NCBI GenBank assembly: GCA_007026445.1
Contig: VDMD01000005.1
Location: 868,001 to 932,000 of the forward strand
Length of the DNA stretch: 64,000 nucleotides
From: Schizophyllum amplum
Taxonomy: Eukaryota > Basidiomycota > Agaricomycetes > Agaricales > Schizophyllaceae
Direction: 5' to 3'
Shown here piece by piece: positions 57,406 through 64,000 of this stretch (within the stretch, counting starts at the first letter, position 1; each line of letters begins with the position of its first letter). Under the pieces are notes generated by a model that saw nothing but the letters and a program-made list of their open reading frames with translations, ran no database searches and was not told the origin of the DNA. The position numbers and the translations under genes are program-made.

Positions 57406-58920
57406 CTACTGCTGCGCGAGACGTTGTAAACGTTCGCTGCTAATCCGGAAGACCTCAGGCATTCCTGTGTCCTGCCACGTACCACCCATCATCATTTTCA
57501 CCAGACCCGGAGCGCACCCGAAGATGCGCGCCATCCCTGAAAGCAGTAAACATCGATTCGCAAGCCTAAATGCTAGCTGAGCCTGGAGACATACCGTGTC
57601 CGTTGAAGCCTGCAATGACATACTGCCCGGGAAGGTCTGGGACAGGTCCAACGAATGGCACCGAGTCCGGCGTCATGCCTAGGATGCCTGTCCACCCACA
57701 CTCGAGGCCCTCCCCAAGCGCCTCCTCGCCCCATTCCGGAAACACGCGTTTGAAGCTCCTGACTGCATCGTCTTGCAGCTCCTCGCTCATCGTCCGGTCG
57801 TCGCAGGACCCAGTGATCTCGCGCTTCGTCGCCTCGCTGAGTCCCGGGATCCCTCGGCTCGTCCCGAGCACGAGCGCGCCGTCCGCCTTGCGCTGGATAA
57901 CGCTGTAGAAGTGGTGGAGCGCGAAGCGCAGCGAGTACGTGTGCGTCAGCATACGCGTGCCGGTGAATGCGGGCGTCGGGACAAGTTTGTGGGCCTGGGC
58001 ACGGGTGGGCGTGACGAAGCCCTTGAGTTGGGGAAGTAGGCTTGCTGCGAATGCGTTGGTCGCATGGATGACGAGGGGAGTTGTGATAGCGCCTCGCGGA
58101 GTATTGATCGTCCATGGCGCGAATGGCGAGCCGGAAGGAGTGATGGAGGTGGCGGGCGTGTGCGTGAAGAGGGACATGCCAAGAGACTTGTTCATTGCGA
58201 GGATAGCCTGACAGAGTTTGGCTGGATGTAGAGATGCGGCAGACCATTCGAATGCGCCCAGAGCACTTGGTACGCGCGTAGCCTGATGAAATCTGATGAG
58301 TGAAGGATCTACAATTTGAGATGCTGCCCACCTCCTTCGCCTTGTCAGCGTCCAACCAGGCGATATCGGACACATCACCTCCAGCCTTCTTGTATGCCTC
58401 AAAGCTCTCCGTAGCGTATCTGTGGAAGTCCTCTCCCATGATAACATCGTATGTCCGACAGCAGTCGAAGTCGCACTGAATGCCGTGCTTGTCGATGAAT
58501 GACTTGACGAGTTGCAACACGAGCTTCTCATGAGCGATGATCTTCATCGCTTGCTCGGGATTGTGTATTTTGGAGAGTGCGGAGAACCCGCGAAAGGCAT
58601 CTGCAGCGTTGTAAGAGAGGACCTTTCATTGTAACAACTATGCGCTACGCACCTGGCCTACAATGCCCAGCATTACGCCCAGAGGCGCCTGAGCATGCTT
58701 CTCTGGCCTCCAACATGATGACCGTTTTGGGTCCATTGGGACTACATAGCAGCTCGTAGGCAGTCAGACTGCCCGAGATGCCTGAACCAATGACCACGGC
58801 GTCCGCCGATGACGGCAGTTCAGCATCTAGTCCTTCGTTCAACAATGGTGAGTACCGAGTCGTTCGCTGCCAGATTGACAGACAAGGACGGGAGAGGGGA
58901 AGTCCTGGATGGGCGTCCAT
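57406..58920 (-). CDS. FAD-dependent oxidoreductase (DAO family)
   Basis: The start at 58920 (MDAHPGLPLSRPCL) leads to the Rossmann dinucleotide motif VVIGSGISGSLTAYELL, which binds the FAD ADP moiety, followed by EAREACSGASGRNAGHCRP. The substrate domain contains FDCCRTYDVIMGEDFHRYAT, then AGGDVSDIAWLDADKAKEAT, then LHHFYSVIQRKADGALVLG. The C-terminal FAD-binding segment GWTGILGMTPDSVPFVGPVP plus YVIAGFNGHG is typical of the DAO family (glycine/D-amino acid oxidase-like). Five exons were inferred; the last ends at 57406 after TSSERLQRLAQQ-like sequence. No targeting peptide is obvious. The substrate is unknown, probably an amine or amino acid. It is divergently arranged with an amide/vitamin-type permease (59508), a pairing that might be functional. 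Confidence 0.85.
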
Positions 58921-59507
58921 GAGAAGGAGGAGGCCTGAAGTGGACCTGAGTACAGTCCAGCGCACGGTCTCAGAGAAGGAGGCGCGGCAATCCCGATGAC
59001 TTAGGCGCCGGCATGGACTATCGAGCTTTCGGCCCTGGTTCGGCTTGCCTATCACAGTAGGAAGAGTTGTCTATCGCGTGCATCTCCGTACAGCACTTAA
59101 TAAAACGGATCGAGTGCACGACAGGCGGTGCAATGAACGGGCAGGAAAGGAAGATGAACAATGGATCCACGGCTTTGACTTTGTTTGGCAAGGACTTTGG
59201 TCGGTCTGTCAACCGAGTCGCGTGGTTTGTTAGTATTACCGTGGATCTGAGCTTGCACACCGCTTCCTGAGGGTCAGTCCTTCTGAGCCGCGGCCGAGTC
59301 ACTGTTCATCTAAACTGAGGCTGAAGGACGTCGAGGGGACGCCGGTATCTTGGCTGCGCTCCCACATGTCGCCCTTATCATGCACTGGCAAGCAATGATG
59401 CCCGCACTCTATCTCTCCACTGTATTGGCGCTCGCCGTCCTGGTTATATAACGTGAATCTGCCGCTTGCTTCTCGCTCTTCTCCCCGGAAGGCCATCTTC
59501 GCCCACG
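58921..59507. other. Divergent promoter region, FAD oxidoreductase and MFS permease
   Basis: The two genes run outward from this 587-nt region, so shared regulation is possible. No binding-site motif could be assigned and no additional gene is recognised. Confidence 0.4.
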
Positions 59508-61946
59508 ATGCTTCCATCGACAGATGTCGAGACTTCAGCTGAGCAGGGACTCAACGCGGCGGGCCCTAAAGACGCCGCAGTCAAGCACAAACGCAGCCGC
59601 GAAGAGCGCTCCCTGGTTCTACGACTGGATATGTTCTTGATGGCCTATGGGTGTATCTCCCAGATCATCAAGTACCTTGACCAGGTCAGCCGTTCTCGAT
59701 GTTTTATGGCCACACTCGCTTACTTGCGTTTCGTACAGCAAAACATAACCCAGGCGTATGTTAGCGGCATGAAGGTAACGCCAAGTGTTCTATTGTCTAT
59801 CGTCAGCTGCTACTCAGACAGATTGCAGGAGGATCTTGCGCTCGAAGGGAATGGTGAAGCGCCTTTGTATAGCCCGACTTTCCATTGAAACCTAAAACAT
59901 GGATTTGCAGAACTGAACTACTTCACGACATGGTTCAACGTCGGATACTGCATCATGCTCGTACCCTCTCAAATTATTATGACAGTGAGTTGCGAGTTCA
60001 TAAATGCAACCTGAGTCTGATTTCCGACGCCAGCACGTCCGGCCGAGTCTTTGGCTGCCCGGACTCGAGGTGGTCTGGGGTGTTATGACAGGCCTTATAG
60101 CGACCTGCCATAACGCCAGCCAGATATACGCCTTGCGCGCCTTCCTCGGCCTCTGCGAGTCTTCTGCCTGGCCAGGGATGATGGTGCGTACTTGGAACCA
60201 ATCTCGCCCACAGTATGCTTACGCTGCAGCCATCGTCGCCTCAAGACGCTTCTCATGAACTGTGTGTCTTACGACGGTCGACAAAGCCCTCTTCTCTAAC
60301 GGCATGATAGGGTATACACCGACCGAGCTCGCAAAGCGAATGGGCTTCTATCATTCGTGCCAAGCTATCGGTAGTATGATGTCCAACGCGCTGCAGACAG
60401 CCATGCACGAAACCCTTGACGGAACGGCCGGCCTCGCTGGATGGAGGTGAGCCTCATGTTGCACTCATGTAAACCCCTTCACAATAATTATCCTCTGCAT
60501 AGGTGGATGGTACGGAGATTCTGCAGCATTGCGACCACATCGCTCATGCTGACACGCCATCTAGTTCATCATCAACGCCATAATGACAGTCGTGGTTGGC
60601 GTGTTCGGCTTCTTCCTCATCCCCGACTACCCCAACAAGCGCAACCCGCGTGCCTTCTGGTTCACCAAGGCCGACGCTGCCCTCGCGATGGAACGTCTCG
60701 AGCGCCATAACCGCGCGGAGCCTAAACCGATAGACCTCAAAGCCATGAAGTATGCGCTTGCCCTTCGAATTTCAAGCTTGCTCGCTGACACTGTCGCGCA
60801 GGCGCACTTTCTCCAGCTGGATCGTGTACTTCATCACCGTTTTGTACTGTGCCACCGTGTTGGCGTCATATGGCTACGTCTGTGAGTAAAGACAATCGGC
60901 AGTCCCTCGTCTCCCATGCTGAACTAGTTCAGACTTCTCGCTCTGGCTGAAGAGTCTTCGAAACGCGGACGGCTCGCAGCGATGGGACGTCTCTCACATC
61001 AACGTCATCCCCATCGGAGGGTCAGTCTTGGTCTTGCCCCGGGTCGCGGCTGTCTAGATTTACTTTTCACAGACAAGCCATCCAGGTCGCCTTCGGTCTG
61101 TACAAAACCCGTCAACGCTTGTCCTCCGCTTATGCCCTGCAGTGTGGATATGGGCATTCTTGTCAGATTACCTGAAGAACCGCCACTGGCTCATCGTCGC
61201 CCAGTCGCTTATTGGTATGTTCCTCTACCTTCGACGCATTGCAAGCGCTTACCCTCGCGTAGGCCTCGTCCCAGCAATCATCATGTCTGTCTGGAACGTG
61301 CCCGACAGCGCGAAGTACTTCGTGAGTCCTTCGCTCGAGGTCGCCCCTCACGCCTGACTCACGCTCCTGTTCATCAGTCGTACTTCGTCAGCTATATCTC
61401 CCTGGGCACGGCCCCGCTTATCATGAGCTGGCTCTCCGACGTACGTTGTCTCGTACGCCCTCCCCGCCAGGCGGTCCTCTCACTCCCCGCGCAGCTCATC
61501 CCACAGGACCCCGAGCAACGCGCGCTCGTCGTCGGTGTCTGTGAGTCGATACAGCGCACGGTGCCCCCGCCTAGGCGCTGAGTCTTTGCAGCTATCGCCA
61601 TCTACTACGCCATCTCCGCCTGGTCGCAGGTGCTGATCTGGCCCGCGTCCCAGGCGCCACACTACTCCTGCGGCTGGCAGGTGTCGATCGGGCTATGGGT
61701 GCTGGTCATTGGCATGACCATCGCTCTGCGCTACATCGATCTGCAATACATGATGTGCGTACATGCATGTTCGTGCCACAATGTGCTACTCGCTCATACG
61801 GTTTCTGCAGGCCCCGTCGCGAGAACTTCAAGCGGCAGCTGGGGGGCGCTCCTCAGTCGACCGTAGACGAAGAGGAGGATGACGACCTTGGGAAGAAGAC
61901 CGGCAGCTACGTTGTCGTGCAGACGCTACCTGCGAGCCATGCGTAA
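59508..61946 (+). CDS. MFS transporter, Dal5/Fen2 anion:cation symporter type
   Basis: This many-exon major facilitator permease of the ACS family includes allantoate (Dal5), pantothenate (Fen2/Liz1) and related transporters. The N-terminus is hydrophilic (MLPSTDVETSAEQG). The first helix segment LDMFLMAYGCISQIIKYLDQ splices to QNITQAYVSGMK, a family hallmark, and then to LNYFTTWFNVGYCIMLVPSQ. Further motifs are RAFLGLCESSAWPGMM, YTPTELAKRMGFYHSCQAIG, RWMFIINAIMTVVVGVFGFF, and the central-loop ending NKRNPRAFWFTKADA. The second half includes YFVSYISLGTAPLIMSWLSD and SAWSQVLIWPASQAPHYSC. The C-terminus is acidic. Introns are short and frequent, so some joins are approximate. The substrate is unknown. 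Confidence 0.85.
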
Positions 61947-62456
61947 ACTGGCGATCCATGTACATACGTTACGATGGGTGCTTTGTTATGACCCATAACA
62001 GACGTACACATTCAGGATGAACCGATGACTCTCGGACCTTGCAACTTCAACGATATCGCACTCAAGCGGAGATTGACCTGAAAGGGCTGGATGTGTACAC
62101 GTCGCATGCATAAGTCACGTAGCTTCTATAGTCTGAGAGTCGATGTAAGGATCCATAGCAAGAAATGAGTAACCGACAGCAGTTGCTACAAACAGACACA
62201 CGCATCGTCTAAGGTGAGCTGGGATCCCGCATCCCCACCAGCCTCCTCCCATCGAGTTAACGGCAGTCTCAAGCGTGCTCACAATTAATCTGTGGTTATC
62301 GTGTAGAGTGGGTACGTAGAACTGTCCGACAGAGATATACCAGCTCTCCCAGCACACACCGCCTCCCGGGTCTGTAGTAGCTGTACCGGGTCCGTGCATC
62401 ATCGGTGTCGTCGCCATGAGCCCGAGATCGTAAGTAGCAAATCCGTGGCTAACCCA
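61947..62456. other. Convergent 3' intergenic region
   Basis: It lies between the MFS gene and the chitin deacetylase gene. No gene, repeat or RNA is recognised. Confidence 0.4.
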
Positions 62457-64000
62457 TTATAGGAAGCCCAGGACGGCGAGACCGGCAGCGACGACAGAGT
62501 AATGAGCCAAGCCAACAACCGACATCGACGCGGAGGCGCCGTTGCCAGCGGTGTCGGACTGACCCGCAGCAGTGGTAGAGTTGTCGACCGACCCGTCGCC
62601 GTTGACGTCCGTGCCGGTGGTGTGGTTGGTATAGGGGAAAGAGGTGTTTTGGTTGGATTCCAGGTACATGTTGGTGGCGGGGATACCCACGCACTGAGAG
62701 ATCGACTCAAGCTGGGAGAACGTCAGTGAACGCAAGCGCAGCGAGGTAAATAAACAAACCGTCATGGGGGGATCGTAGTTAAGCGCCGCGGGGAGGTAGT
62801 AGCCGACGTTCATGTCGACACTCTCCTCGTACAAATCGTGGGACAGGACGATGAAGCTGCGTAACAAGATTAGAGATGATTGTGCACGCGGTCGACAGGC
62901 ACTTACCCCGTGTCAAGCTCGGTAGCGTTACCAAGGATATTCTGGAACGCCATGTACGACTCCGGCGCACTCACAACACCACCGGCAACCTTCCAGTCTA
63001 TATTCGGCACGTAAGTGCCAATTTAGGCGTTGGTCGCGATCCACATACCGTTCGTGTCGAACGACTCGCCATTCGAGCCGCGCGACCAGATGATAGGGAC
63101 CATACCCATGGCAAGGGCAATGGCGCGGACACGGTCATCCATATCACCATAGGGAGGACGCATCGTCGTCGGGGTAACACCAAGGACGGCCTGGATGGCC
63201 TTGCGGGTCCAGCCGAGCTCAGCAACAACTTGCTCCGTTGTCAGCGAAGTGAGGGGCTGCATACAGAGTGGTCAGCGAGAGTACAGGGTTGCTTGAGGTG
63301 ACATACACGGTGAGACCAGGTGTGGACGCTGATATCGTGGCCGCCCATGTACTCCTCGAGCAGGATGCCAGGGCGTTCAATGACACGCGAACCGACGACA
63401 AAGAACGTCGCCTGGAGCGAGTTCTCATCGAGGTACTTGAGAACCTGGCTGGTAGGGAATGAGCCGATGAGAAGGAAAGGTCAACATGCCGACTAACCCA
63501 GCTGCAATGAAAATCAGCATCACATGATGATAAGTGTAGCAAGGTACGCACTGTACATGGCCGGGCCATCGTCGAAGGACACACCCCAATGCATCTTCTC
63601 GTCGCAAGCCGTAATATCAGTCGCGCGGGTGTAACCGCCGCAAGTCCACCATCCGCGAGCCTCGGCGTCCGCGACAGCGTCAGGGCTGCCAGCGCAAGTG
63701 CCGTCGGTCGTCGAGATGTCGGGAATGGTGAAGCCGTCAAGCTCCTTGAGCCACTGCTTGACCTCATCGGTGTCAGTGGGAGGTACGACGTCCTGCGCGG
63801 GCCATTCGCCTTGCTGGAAGACAACTGGAGATGGCGTCAGCGATGTAACCAGGGTGTGTCGCCTGACAACGCACATGCGGAAGGCAGAGCGGGAGCGCCC
63901 GAGACGGGCGCGGTCGCACCCGGCGAGTAGGTCGTGGTCGGGGCCCAGGTGGTGCCGCTGCTCATGCCAGAGGAGATGGAGACGAGCGCGGGGACATCGG
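62457..64000 (-). CDS. Chitin deacetylase (CE4 polysaccharide deacetylase), 5' end cut by window edge
   Basis: This cell-surface enzyme converts chitin to chitosan in the fungal wall. The visible part begins in a Ser/Thr/Pro-rich linker (GMSSGTTWAPTTTYSPGATA) and continues to DEVKQWLKELDGFTIPDIS. The NodB domain shows motif 1 WGVSFDDGPAMY (metal-binding Asp), motif 2 GGHDISVHTWSHR, motif 3 MRPPYGDMDDRVRAIALAMG and motif 4 FIVLSHDLYEES. The C-terminus is Ser/Thr-rich with a hydrophobic tail (VVGLAHYSVVAAGLAVLGFL) preceded by small residues, a likely GPI-anchor signal. Several introns of about 50-60 nt interrupt the gene. The signal peptide and first residues lie beyond 64000. Confidence 0.93.

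Overview
The window looks like nuclear DNA of a filamentous basidiomycete, probably a wood-decaying agaricomycete (inference). The genes are monocistronic and GC-rich, are cut by many GT-AG introns of about 48-60 nt, and lie 0.2-1.2 kb apart on both strands. The gene set fits: a GH81 glucanase, a chitin deacetylase, a CE1 esterase, a ZNFX1/Hrr1-type RNAi helicase and a fungal TMEM16 scramblase. The genus cannot be named from sequence alone.

Layout. 0.6-6.4 kb: a ZIP metal transporter, a trypsin-like (PA-clan) protein whose start codon abuts a 422-bp MITE and which is flanked by two diverged copies of one intergenic block, and the sulfhydryl oxidase Erv1. 6.4-7.8 kb: a repeat-rich gap with seven copies of a 17-nt motif and a tRNA-like (SINE-type) head. 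7.8-17.1 kb: a GH47 alpha-mannosidase, a small secreted protein, an MDR oxidoreductase, an EamA-type transporter and a Sec14/Sfh5 lipid-transfer protein. 17.3-20.7 kb: a four-layer nest of non-autonomous DNA transposons, with target-site duplications and an unfilled copy of two of the insertion sites visible in the sequence. 20.8-27.1 kb: a second MDR paralog in inverted orientation, an unrecognised disordered acidic protein and a TMEM16 scramblase. 27.8-39.5 kb: the ZNFX1-type helicase, ribosomal protein eL43 and Paf1. 40.5-45.9 kb: a GH81 glucanase and a CE1 esterase, both secreted. 46.5-53.2 kb: a PB1 plus multi-ZZ protein resembling NBR1/p62 autophagy receptors, and a tandem pair of 2OG-Fe(II) oxygenases, the second a broken copy. 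53.5-64 kb: a Sly41-type transporter, ribosomal protein eS4, an FAD oxidoreductase, a Dal5/Fen2-type MFS permease and a chitin deacetylase cut by the right edge.

There is no operon and no clear biosynthetic cluster. Housekeeping genes (eL43, eS4, PAF1, ERV1) alternate with secretory, cell-wall and transport genes. The most informative features are the transposon nest, the MITE that supplies the promoter position of the protease-like gene, the decayed oxygenase copy and the five-finger ZZ protein. Coordinates of spliced genes run from start to stop codon. Exon joins were read by eye and some internal joins are approximate.
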